Source of the DNA: Streptomyces sp. NBC_01723 | GTDB lineage: Bacteria > Actinomycetota > Actinomycetes > Streptomycetales > Streptomycetaceae | Length of the DNA stretch: 64,000 nucleotides | Assembly (NCBI RefSeq): GCF_036246005.1 | Contig: NZ_CP109171.1 | Location: 5,878,001 to 5,942,000, forward strand | Direction: 5' to 3' | In this document: positions 45,752 to 53,371 of the stretch, piece after piece | How positions within the stretch are numbered: position 1 is the stretch's first letter | Layout of the letters: every line of letters begins with the position of its first letter | Notes under the pieces: model-generated | What the model saw: the letters and a program-made list of their open reading frames with translations, nothing else | The model's database searches: none | What the model was told of the DNA's origin: nothing | Position numbers and translations under genes: made by a program

Positions 45752-45821
45752 CGCGTCGGCGGACGGCCACGGAGCCGGTCAGCCGAGGCGCTGATCCGCT
45801 CCGTGACCGTCCGCCGACGCG
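45752..45821. terminator. bidirectional terminator with 23-bp stem
   Basis: Arms at 45752-45774 and 45799-45821 pair over 23 bp with one mismatch. The loop carries TCAGC and GCTGA that can pair again. It separates the plus-strand dioxygenase-like gene from the convergent antitoxin-like gene. Confidence 0.9.
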
Positions 45822-45846
45822 GGGGTGACCCCGCCGGTGTGACGGG

Positions 45847-46137
45847 TCAGGAGGCCGGAGGGGGTCCGGCCGGCGGAGGACCGCCCGGGGTGCTGCCCGG
45901 CGTACCGCCGCCTCCGCCCGTTCCCTCGTCCTTGTGAGCGAGACGGTCCACGGCACCCTTGGCCTTGCCCGTGCCGGTCTGGATCCGGTCGCTGTACTTG
46001 CCCTTGGTCTTCTCGTCGACGGTCCGCGCCATCTTGTCGAGGCCGCGATCGATCTTGTCCTCGTGCTGCTGCGCGAGGTCGGAGACCTTGCCCTTCGCCG
46101 GTCCGAGTCTGGCCTTCAAGTTGTCCAGGAGACCCAT
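45847..46137 (-). CDS. MT0933-type antitoxin-like small protein
   Basis: A 96-residue protein with the pattern MGLLDNLKARLGPAKGKVSDLA then QHEDKIDRGLDKMARTVDEKTKGKYSDRI, which matches the actinobacterial MT0933/Rv0909 antitoxin family. Its tail is Gly/Pro-rich. The cognate toxin family (polyketide-cyclase-like) is not adjacent, so it may be an orphan with another role, such as a stress protein. ATG 46137. Confidence 0.75.
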   Translation of the reverse strand: MGLLDNLKARLGPAKGKVSDLAQQHEDKIDRGLDKMARTVDEKTKGKYSDRIQTGTGKAKGAVDRLAHKDEGTGGGGGTPGSTPGGPPPAGPPPAS

Positions 46138-46161
46138 GGTTCGCCTTCCCTCACGGGGCGG

Positions 46162-46437
46162 TCAGGTGTGGGCGCCCTTGTCGGCCTCGTTGTCGACGGC
46201 CTCCCCGGCGGACTGCTGCTTGGGGATGCCGACACCGTCCGAGTCGGCGGCCTCCGGGGCCGTGGCGGCCTCGTCGGTCTCCGCGGTGTTCCGAGGGCCG
46301 GACCCGGCCGTCTCCGCGGCCTCCGCCGTGGTCTCCTCCGCGGCCCGCTCGGTCTCCGTGCCGTCGGCCCCGGTCTCGGCGGCCGACGCCTCCTCGGTGT
46401 TCTTCGACTTCCGGAGAAGCCGTGCAAAAACGCCCAT
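46162..46437 (-). CDS. small acidic hypothetical protein
   Basis: A 91-residue protein. The first 13 residues are basic (MGVFARLLRKSKN); the rest is Glu/Ala/Thr-rich and probably disordered. I do not recognise a family with known function. The start at 46437 has GGAG upstream. It lies 24 nt upstream of the antitoxin-like gene in the same direction, so they are probably one operon. Confidence 0.65.
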   Translation of the reverse strand: MGVFARLLRKSKNTEEASAAETGADGTETERAAEETTAEAAETAGSGPRNTAETDEAATAPEAADSDGVGIPKQQSAGEAVDNEADKGAHT

Positions 46438-46620
46438 TTCAACTCCATACGTTACTCGTGCGGGCGAAATCCCGCGGCAGCCGGTGCGTCCGACTGCGTG
46501 GCCTGGGCCATTGCCCCGGCCGTCCGGGGAGCGGGAACCTCGCAACGGGCAACGACCCCGGCTGCGGACCGTCACGTAACTCGTTCGAGGGCGAGGTGCG
46601 GGGTTTGCGAGACTGGTGCG

Positions 46621-47559
46621 GTGAGCAGCGCACCCTCCGCCCCCCGTGTCATCGCCGTAGTCGGACCCACCGCGGCCGGAAAGTCCGATCTGGGCGTCTT
46701 CCTGGCCCAGCGGCTGGGCGGCGAGGTCGTCAACGCCGACTCCATGCAGCTCTACCGTGGGATGGACATCGGCACCGCCAAACTGACGCCCGGGGAACGC
46801 GGCGGCGTCCCGCACCACCTCCTGGACATCTGGGACGTGACGGTCGCGGCGTCCGTCGCCGAGTACCAGCGGCTGGCCCGGGAGCGGATCGACGCCCTGC
46901 TCGCCGAGGGGCGCTGGCCCGTCCTCGTCGGCGGCTCCGGCCTCTACGTCCGCGGCGCCGTCGACAACCTGGAGTTCCCCGGCACCGACCCCGAGGTCAG
47001 GGCCCGGCTGGAGGAGGAACTCGCCGAGCTGGGCTCGGGGGCGCTGCACACCCGGCTCGCCGCCGCCGACCCGGAGGCCGCGCGGGCCATCCTCCCCGGC
47101 AACGGCCGCCGGATCGTGCGGGCGCTCGAGGTGATCGAGATCACCGGCCGCCCCTTCACCGCCAACCTCCCCGGTCACGACTCCGTCTACGACACCGTGC
47201 AGATCGGCGTCGACGTGGCACGCCCCGAACTGGACGAGCGCATCGCCCGCCGCGTCGACCGGATGTGGGAGGCGGGACTGGTCGAGGAAGTGCGCGCACT
47301 CGAGGCGCGGGGGTTGCGCGAGGGGCGTACGGCGTCGCGCGCGCTCGGCTACCAGCAGGTGCTCACGGCGCTCGCCGGTGACTGCACGCTCGACGAGGCG
47401 CGCGCGGAGACCGTCCGTGCCACCAAGCGCTTCGCGCGCCGTCAGGATTCATGGTTCAGGCGCGACCCGCGGGTGCACTGGTTGAGTGGGGGTGTGGCGG
47501 ATCGCACGGAACTTCCGCGGCTCGCCCTGTCGTTGGTCGAACGACCGGTTACAGCCTGA
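46621..47559 (+). CDS. miaA: MiaA, tRNA dimethylallyltransferase
   Basis: The 312-residue enzyme adds the dimethylallyl group to A37 of tRNA. It has the P-loop VVGPTAAGKSDLGVFLA, the substrate motif NADSMQLYRGMDIGTAK, PHHLLDIWDV, VLVGGSGLYVRGAVD and, near the C terminus, SRALGYQQVL and KRFARRQDSWFRRD. GTG 46621 is 6 nt after GAGACT (46609-46614), so the mRNA is probably leaderless. MiaB, encoded upstream, modifies its product. Confidence 0.96.
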   Translation: MSSAPSAPRVIAVVGPTAAGKSDLGVFLAQRLGGEVVNADSMQLYRGMDIGTAKLTPGERGGVPHHLLDIWDVTVAASVAEYQRLARERIDALLAEGRWPVLVGGSGLYVRGAVDNLEFPGTDPEVRARLEEELAELGSGALHTRLAAADPEAARAILPGNGRRIVRALEVIEITGRPFTANLPGHDSVYDTVQIGVDVARPELDERIARRVDRMWEAGLVEEVRALEARGLREGRTASRALGYQQVLTALAGDCTLDEARAETVRATKRFARRQDSWFRRDPRVHWLSGGVADRTELPRLALSLVERPVTA

Positions 47560-47564
47560 TCACG

Positions 47565-47618
47565 TGATGGCATCGGGACGCCCCGGCCGTCATCCCGGCC
47601 TCCGACGGCGTGCCATCA
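47565..47618 (+). terminator. miaA terminator
   Basis: TGATGGCA (47565-47572) pairs with TGCCATCA (47611-47618), with GC-rich inner pairing. The 10-bp palindrome ATCACGTGAT (47559-47568) sits at its left foot, overlapping the stop codon. Confidence 0.6.
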
Positions 47619-47666
47619 TCGAGCTTCGATCGACCGAGTGAGTCCTAGTTGGGAGGGCGCGTGGCG

Positions 47667-48167
47667 ATGGAGGCCGGCCCTCGCGACACCGCACCGAGCA
47701 CCGAGCACGGCACCGCCGGCCCCGGTGGCCCGGAGCCGGACGGGCCCGCCCTGAGCCCCGACGGCCCCGACGAGACCCCGCAGGGCGTGGCGGCCGACGG
47801 CCCCGAGCCCGACGAGATGTACGGGGACGAGGTCGAGGTCGAGCTGCGGCCCCAGCGGCGACTGCGGATCTGGCAGCTCGCGCCCATCGTCTGCCTGGCC
47901 GCCCTCGGCTCCCTGATGTTCGCCTTCCCGCTCGCCTTCGACTTCGGCGACAGCGGCGCCGTGATCGCCATGCTGGGGCTGCTGATCTGCTCGTGCGCGG
48001 CCGGCTGGGGCATGATGGCCGCCCGCCGCGTCGGCTACACCTGGCCCGGCCTCCCGCAGCGCGGATCCGGACGCCGTGCCGACTGGCGGATGATCATCGT
48101 CTACGCCCTGGCGGTCGCCGCGATCGTCGTCCTGGCCGTGTGGCGAGTGGCCCGCCTGCGGGGCTGA
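47667..48167 (+). CDS. small membrane protein, unknown function
   Basis: The 166-residue protein has a Pro/Gly/Asp-rich N-terminal half (1-65) and then two or three helices: WQLAPIVCLAALGSLMFAFPLAF, VIAMLGLLICSCAAGWGMM and MIIVYALAVAAIVVLAVW. No family is recognised beyond a conserved streptomycete position before dapF. GGGAGGG (47651-47657) serves either ATG 47667 or GTG 47661. Confidence 0.7.
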   Translation: MEAGPRDTAPSTEHGTAGPGGPEPDGPALSPDGPDETPQGVAADGPEPDEMYGDEVEVELRPQRRLRIWQLAPIVCLAALGSLMFAFPLAFDFGDSGAVIAMLGLLICSCAAGWGMMAARRVGYTWPGLPQRGSGRRADWRMIIVYALAVAAIVVLAVWRVARLRG

Positions 48168-48239
48168 GACCCCCGCCCGCACGCGCCCCCCCCCGGCTCC
48201 CGCCCCCGGCTCGTCGTACCCAACCCGTACGATCGAGGA

Positions 48240-49124
48240 ATGAGCACGCGGATCGCCTTCCTCAAGGGTCACGGCACCGAGAACGACTTCGTGATCGTCC
48301 CGGACCCGCAGAACACCGTCGACCTGCCCCCCGCCGCCGTCGCCGCCCTGTGCGACCGCCGCGCGGGCATCGGCGGTGACGGACTCCTGCACGTGGTGCG
48401 GTCCGCGGCGCACCCCGACGCCCGGGGCATGGCGGCCGAGGCGGAGTGGTTCATGGACTACCGCAACGGCGACGGCTCGGTCGCGGAGATGTGCGGCAAC
48501 GGCGTGCGGGTCTTCGCGCGCTACCTCCAGCGCGCCGGGCACGTCACCGAGGGAGACCTCGCCGTCGCCACGCGCGGGGGCGTGAAGACCGTGCACCTCG
48601 CCAAGAACGGTGACGTCACCGTCGGCATGGGCCGCGCGCTGCTCCCCGAGGGCGACGTCGAGGTGAGCGTCGGCGAGCGCCACTGGCCCGCGCGGAACGT
48701 GAACATGGGCAACCCGCACGCGGTCGCCTTCGTCGCCGACCTCGACCACGCGGGCGACCTGTACACCGCCCCGCCCGTCGGGCCGGCCGCCGCCTACCCG
48801 GACGGGGTCAACGTCGAGTTCGTCGTCGACCGAGGCCCCCGCCACGTCGCGATGCGGGTGCACGAGCGCGGCTCCGGGGAGACCCGCTCCTGCGGCACCG
48901 GCGCGTGTGCCGTCGCCGTCGCCACCGCGCGCAGGGACGGCGCCGACCCGGCGGTCACCGGAACCCCGGCGACCTACACCGTCGACCTGCCCGGCGGCAC
49001 TCTGGTGATCACCGAGCGCCCCGACGGCGAGGTCGAGATGACCGGTCCGGCAGTGATCGTGGCGGAGGGAGAGTTCGACTCCGCATGGCTGGAAGGGGTA
49101 CTCGCCACCACGACGGCCGGGTGA
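48240..49124 (+). CDS. dapF: diaminopimelate epimerase
   Basis: A 294-residue enzyme converting LL- to meso-diaminopimelate for lysine and, in aerial growth or related strains, cell wall. The catalytic cysteines are in MCGNGVRVFARYL and SCGTGACAVAVATA; GTENDFV and RNVNMGNPH are conserved. Most streptomycetes have LL-DAP walls, so the enzyme mainly serves lysine. TACGAT (48228-48233) is 6 nt before ATG 48240, again a leaderless pattern, though GAGGA also precedes it. A C9 tract at 48186-48194 lies upstream. Confidence 0.95.
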   Translation: MSTRIAFLKGHGTENDFVIVPDPQNTVDLPPAAVAALCDRRAGIGGDGLLHVVRSAAHPDARGMAAEAEWFMDYRNGDGSVAEMCGNGVRVFARYLQRAGHVTEGDLAVATRGGVKTVHLAKNGDVTVGMGRALLPEGDVEVSVGERHWPARNVNMGNPHAVAFVADLDHAGDLYTAPPVGPAAAYPDGVNVEFVVDRGPRHVAMRVHERGSGETRSCGTGACAVAVATARRDGADPAVTGTPATYTVDLPGGTLVITERPDGEVEMTGPAVIVAEGEFDSAWLEGVLATTTAG

Positions 49125-49340
49125 ACCACAGCCCGGTCCGTGACACTCAGTACGAAAACGTAAACCCTCGGCTCATCGCTCGAATGGGTGATCCGTTTCA
49201 CGCTCGGCGAGAGGCGGTCGGCCGCACGTGGTGGGCTCGATAGCATCAAGCACCGGCCCGGACGGGGGACCGACACCATCCCCTGAGCCGTGTCCGCCCT
49301 GGGATACCCCGTCCGCCGGTTTACGCAGCCGGAGGTGCCC
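49125..49340 (+). promoter_or_regulatory. 216-bp region upstream of rshA
   Basis: There is no gene here. TAGCAT at 49241-49246 could be a -10 element about 95 nt before the rshA ATG. I do not find a clear -35 element. Confidence 0.3.
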
Positions 49341-51566
49341 ATGAACGCGGAGGCCGTGAATCCAGCGAGCCCCGGCCCCGTGACGCCCGCGAGCGTCGGC
49401 CCCGTCGCGCCCGCGGCGGCCCGCAGAAAGGCCCGCCCCCGGATCGATCTGCGCCGCCTCGGCCGCGCCGCGCTGCTCGGCTCCACCGCCCGCGGCCGGC
49501 TGCCCGACGCCATCGGCCACGTCGTCGAGGCCCACCGCGCCCACCACCCCGACGCCGACCTCGACCCGCTGCGCCGCGCCTACGTGCTGGCCGAGTCCTC
49601 GCACCGCGGCCAGATGCGCAAGAGCGGCGAGCCGTACATCACCCACCCGCTCGCCGTGACCCTGATCCTCGCCGAACTCGGCGCGGAGACCACCACCCTG
49701 ACCGCCTCGCTCCTGCACGACACCGTCGAGGACACCGATGTGACGCTCGATCAGGTAGGCGAGGAGTTCGGCGCCGAGGTCCGCTACCTCGTCGACGGCG
49801 TCACCAAGCTGGAGAAGGTCGACTACGGCGCCGCCGCCGAGCCCGAGACCTTCCGCAAGATGCTCCTCGCCACCGGCAACGACGTCCGCGTGATGTCGAT
49901 CAAACTCGCCGACCGGCTGCACAACATGCGCACCCTCGGCGTGATGCGCCGCGAGAAACAGGAGCGCATCGCCAAGGTGACCCGGGACGTACTCATCCCG
50001 CTCGCCGAACGGCTCGGCGTCCAGGCGCTCAAGTCCGAGCTGGAGGACCTCGTCTTCGCGGTCATGCACCCCGAGGAGTACGAGCACACACGCGAGCTGG
50101 TCGACGAGAACGCCGCCCGCGCGGACGACCCGCTGGCCGAGGTCTCCGAGGACGTCCGCAAGGTGCTGCGCGAGGCCGACATCAACGCCGAAGTCCTCAT
50201 CCGGCCCCGCCACTTCGTCTCCCTGCACCGCGTCTCCCGCAAACGCGATCCGCTCCGCGGCGCCGACTTCGGCCGCCTCCTGGTGCTCGTGCAGGAGGAC
50301 GCCGACTGCTACGCCGTCCTCGGCGAACTGCACACCTGTATGACGCCCGTCGTCTCGGAGTTCAAGGACTTCATCGCCGTCCCGAAGTTCAACCTGTACC
50401 AGTCGCTGCACACCGCGGTGGCCCGCCCGTCGGACGGCCAGGTCGTCGAAGTCCTCATCCGCACCCACCAGATGCACAAGGTCGCCGAGGCGGGCGTCGT
50501 CGCGCTCGGCAACCCGTACGCCACGCCGCCGGAGGAGCAGTCCGCGGGCGACGGCGAACGCGCCGACCCGACGCGCCCCGGCTGGCTCTCCCGGCTGCTC
50601 GACTGGCAGCGCGGCGCACCCGACCCCGACACCTTCTGGTCCACCCTGCGCGAGGACCTCGCCCAGGACCGCGAGATCACCGTCTTCCGCCCCGACGGCC
50701 GCACCCTCGGCCTCCCCGAGGGCGCCACCTGCGTCGACGCCGCCTACGCCCAGTACGGCGAGGACGCGCACGCCTGCATGGGCGCCCGGGTGAACGGCCG
50801 CCTGGCCACCATGAGCACGGTGCTGCGCGACGGCGACGGCGTGCAGCTCCTGATGGGCCAGGACCCCGCCTCCGAGCCCTCCAGCGACTGGCTGGAGCAC
50901 GCCCACACGCCCGCCGCGCGGATCGCCATTCAGCGCCGTCTCGCCGCGCGTCCGGCGCCCACGTCCGCCGACCCCGAGACCGAGGCGGCGGCAGGGGGAG
51001 AGGCGGCGGCCGGGAACCCGGCCCGCGGCGCCGCCCCGGCAGACGACGCCCCCGCGCCCGCCCCACGCCCGACGGCGGACGTGCCGGAGGTCCGTCCCGG
51101 CTCCGGAGCCGGTTCCCCCGACGTACTGGTCGACCTGCCGGGCGCGACCGTCCGCCTGGCCGGCTGTTGCACGCCCGTGCCACCGGACCGGATCACCGGC
51201 TTCGCCGTCCGCGGGGGAGTGGTGACCGTGCACCGCGCGGAGTGCCCCGCGGTGGCCCGCATGACGAGCGCCGGGCGCCCCGAGGTCGATGTGCGCTGGG
51301 GCGAGAGCACCGAGTGCAGGGTCACGCTGCTCGCCGAATCGTTCGGCCGCCCGCACCTCCTGGCCGACCTCACCGAGGCCATGGCCCTCGAAGGCGCCGA
51401 GATCGTCTCGGCGACCGTCGAGCCCCCGGACCGCCAGCGGGTCCGCCACACCTACACCGTGCTGCTCCCGGACGCGGCCCGGCTGCCCGCCCTGATGCGC
51501 GCGATGCGCGACGTGGCCGGGGTGTACGACGTCAGCCGGTCCCAGCCGCAGCCCACCGGGGCCTGA
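49341..51566 (+). CDS. rshA: RSH-family (p)ppGpp hydrolase/synthetase RshA
   Basis: A 741-residue RSH protein with a full HD hydrolase domain (SSHRGQMRKSGEPYITHPLAV, LLHDTVEDTDV, KLADRLHNMRTL), a synthetase domain, TGS (about 445-505), a long Ala/Pro linker (about 535-590) and ACT. The synthetase motifs are altered: EFKDFIAVPKFNLYQSLHTAV lacks the Arg of RFKDY, EVLIRT replaces EIQIRT, and GVVALGNPY replaces GIAAHW. Hydrolysis may therefore dominate, although RshA of S. coelicolor has been reported as a second (p)ppGpp synthetase. ATG 49341 follows GGAGG by 5 nt. A classic RelA is expected elsewhere. Confidence 0.92.
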   Translation: MNAEAVNPASPGPVTPASVGPVAPAAARRKARPRIDLRRLGRAALLGSTARGRLPDAIGHVVEAHRAHHPDADLDPLRRAYVLAESSHRGQMRKSGEPYITHPLAVTLILAELGAETTTLTASLLHDTVEDTDVTLDQVGEEFGAEVRYLVDGVTKLEKVDYGAAAEPETFRKMLLATGNDVRVMSIKLADRLHNMRTLGVMRREKQERIAKVTRDVLIPLAERLGVQALKSELEDLVFAVMHPEEYEHTRELVDENAARADDPLAEVSEDVRKVLREADINAEVLIRPRHFVSLHRVSRKRDPLRGADFGRLLVLVQEDADCYAVLGELHTCMTPVVSEFKDFIAVPKFNLYQSLHTAVARPSDGQVVEVLIRTHQMHKVAEAGVVALGNPYATPPEEQSAGDGERADPTRPGWLSRLLDWQRGAPDPDTFWSTLREDLAQDREITVFRPDGRTLGLPEGATCVDAAYAQYGEDAHACMGARVNGRLATMSTVLRDGDGVQLLMGQDPASEPSSDWLEHAHTPAARIAIQRRLAARPAPTSADPETEAAAGGEAAAGNPARGAAPADDAPAPAPRPTADVPEVRPGSGAGSPDVLVDLPGATVRLAGCCTPVPPDRITGFAVRGGVVTVHRAECPAVARMTSAGRPEVDVRWGESTECRVTLLAESFGRPHLLADLTEAMALEGAEIVSATVEPPDRQRVRHTYTVLLPDAARLPALMRAMRDVAGVYDVSRSQPQPTGA

Positions 51567-51641
51567 GCGGGACGTACCCGTTCGGGTGCACCGGGCGCGC
51601 GCCGTCGCCGCGGGGCACACGCGCGCTGATAGCCGTGAGGG

Positions 51642-53225
51642 ATGCCGTACACCCCTTACACCGCTCACGCCCCTCGCGCCTCTCAGTCCCCGCGTCCGCG
51701 CCCCCGCGTAGGCTCCCGCCGCAGGCTCGGGGCGGCGGCCCTGCTCGCCTCCGCCGTCTCCGTCTGCCTGGTCGCCGCGAGCGCCCCGCCGGCCCCGCTC
51801 GGCGTCGGCGACCGCCTCTACCCGCACCTGGGAAACCCCGGGTACGACGTCACGGCGTACGACCTCTCCTTCACCTACTCGGGCAGCAACACCAAGCCAC
51901 TGAAGGCCGTCACCACCATCGACGCCCGGACGACGGCCGACCTGGACCGGGTCAACCTCGACTTCGCCCACGGCAAGGTCGACTCCGTCGAGGTCGACGG
52001 CGAGCCCGCGGCCTTCGCCACGGCCGGCGAGGACCTGGTCGTCACACCCGCGGACGCCCTGGACGAGGGCGAGTGGACGCGGATCACCGTGCGGCACAGC
52101 AGCGATCCCGTGTACGCCGAGGACCGCCAGGGCGGCTGGGTGCGCACCGCCGACGGCCTCGCCATGGCCAACCAGGCCGACGTCGCCCACCTGGTCTTCC
52201 CCTGCAACGACCACCCCTCCGACAAGGCGAGCTTCACCTTCCGCGTCACCGCGCCCGACGGCCTCACCGCCGTCGCCAACGGACTGCCGGCGGGCGTCGA
52301 GCGCACCGGGGGCTCGACCACCTGGACCTACCGGACCCAGCACCCCATGGCGACCGAGCTGGCCCAGGTGTCCATCGGCCGCTCCACGGTGCTGCACCGC
52401 ACCGGCCCGCACGGACTGCCGGTACGGGACGTCGTGCCGACCAAGCACCGCGCGGCGCTCGAAACGTGGCTGCGGAAGACGCCGGACCAGATCGCCTGGA
52501 TGGAGAAGAAGGTCGGGCGCTACCCCTTCGAGACGTACGGCCTGCTCATGGCCGACGCCACCACCGGCTTCGAACTGGAGACCCAGACGCTCTCCCTCTT
52601 CGAGCGCGAACTGTTCACGGAGCCCGGCTACCCCGCGTGGTACGTCGAGTCGATCATGGTCCACGAGCTGGCCCACCAGTGGTTCGGCAACAGCGTCAGC
52701 CCGGGCACCTGGTCCGACCTGTGGCTCAACGAGGGGCACGCCACCTGGTACGAGGCGCTGTACGCGGAGGAGAAGGCGGAGAAGTCCGTGGCGGCGCGCA
52801 TGAAGGCCGCCTACGGCGCCTCCGACGGCTGGCGCGCCAAGGGAGGGCCCCCGGCCGCACCCAAGCCGCCCACCTCCGGCAGCAAGACCGGCATCTTCCG
52901 CGCCAACGTCTACGACGGTGCCGCGCTCGTGCTCTACGCGCTGCGCCAGGAGATCGGCCGGACCGCCTTCGAGCGCCTGGAGTCCGTCTGGGTCGACCGC
53001 CACCGGGACGCCAAGGCCACCACCGCGGACTTCGTCCGGCTCGCCTCCGAGATCTCCGGCCGCGACCTCGGCGCCTTCTTCCAGGGCTGGCTGTATGGGG
53101 AGAAGACCCCGCCGATGCCCGGCCACCCGGACTGGAAGCCGACGGCCGCCACCAAGGCGCCCGCGTCCAAGAAGGCTCACGGGTCCAAGAAGGCTCACGG
53201 GTCCCAGAAGGCGAACGGCGAATAA
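51642..53225 (+). CDS. secreted M1-family zinc aminopeptidase
   Basis: A 527-residue peptidase with a signal peptide (RRRLGAAALLASAVSVCLVAASAPP). It has an M1 beta-domain and the zinc site HELAHQWFGN with the third ligand in WLNEGHAT. The catalytic domain is shorter than in PepN and there is no large ERAP1-like C-terminal domain. The C-terminal tail is a SKKAHG repeat. It probably trims peptides outside the cell. Starting at 51642, it follows rshA after 75 bp. Confidence 0.88.
   Translation: MPYTPYTAHAPRASQSPRPRPRVGSRRRLGAAALLASAVSVCLVAASAPPAPLGVGDRLYPHLGNPGYDVTAYDLSFTYSGSNTKPLKAVTTIDARTTADLDRVNLDFAHGKVDSVEVDGEPAAFATAGEDLVVTPADALDEGEWTRITVRHSSDPVYAEDRQGGWVRTADGLAMANQADVAHLVFPCNDHPSDKASFTFRVTAPDGLTAVANGLPAGVERTGGSTTWTYRTQHPMATELAQVSIGRSTVLHRTGPHGLPVRDVVPTKHRAALETWLRKTPDQIAWMEKKVGRYPFETYGLLMADATTGFELETQTLSLFERELFTEPGYPAWYVESIMVHELAHQWFGNSVSPGTWSDLWLNEGHATWYEALYAEEKAEKSVAARMKAAYGASDGWRAKGGPPAAPKPPTSGSKTGIFRANVYDGAALVLYALRQEIGRTAFERLESVWVDRHRDAKATTADFVRLASEISGRDLGAFFQGWLYGEKTPPMPGHPDWKPTAATKAPASKKAHGSKKAHGSQKANGE
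53166..53219 (+). repeat. three 18-bp tandem repeats at the aminopeptidase C terminus
   Basis: Two exact copies of an 18-bp unit (53166-53183 and 53184-53201) and a third diverged copy (53202-53219) code for SKKAHG, SKKAHG, SQKANG. In-frame, so copy number could vary without breaking the protein. Confidence 0.85.
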
Positions 53226-53238
53226 GCCGGTGACGAGA

Positions 53239-53284
53239 CGGCCCGTGCCGTGCGACCATCTTCGGGACGGCGCGGTACGGGCCG
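53239..53284 (+). terminator. terminator after the M1 aminopeptidase
   Basis: CGGCCCGT (53239-53246) pairs with ACGGGCCG (53277-53284), and the pairing continues inward for about seven more pairs including two G-U. It begins 13 nt after the stop. Confidence 0.75.
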
Positions 53285-53371
53285 CGGGAATCTCCCCGGC
53301 GGCTCGTGCGTTGTGCAGAGTGTCGCGGCCGAAGTGCAGCGCGACCCCCTTCCCAGCTACGTAAGGATCCA

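Noticed and set aside
46162..47178. 338-codon minus-strand frame
   Set aside because: The upstream part is antisense to miaA; the real small gene starts at 46437 with a GGAG site.
48186..48194. C9 tract upstream of dapF as a phase-variation switch
   Set aside because: It lies outside any coding frame and upstream of the likely -10, so a length change is unlikely to switch the gene on or off.
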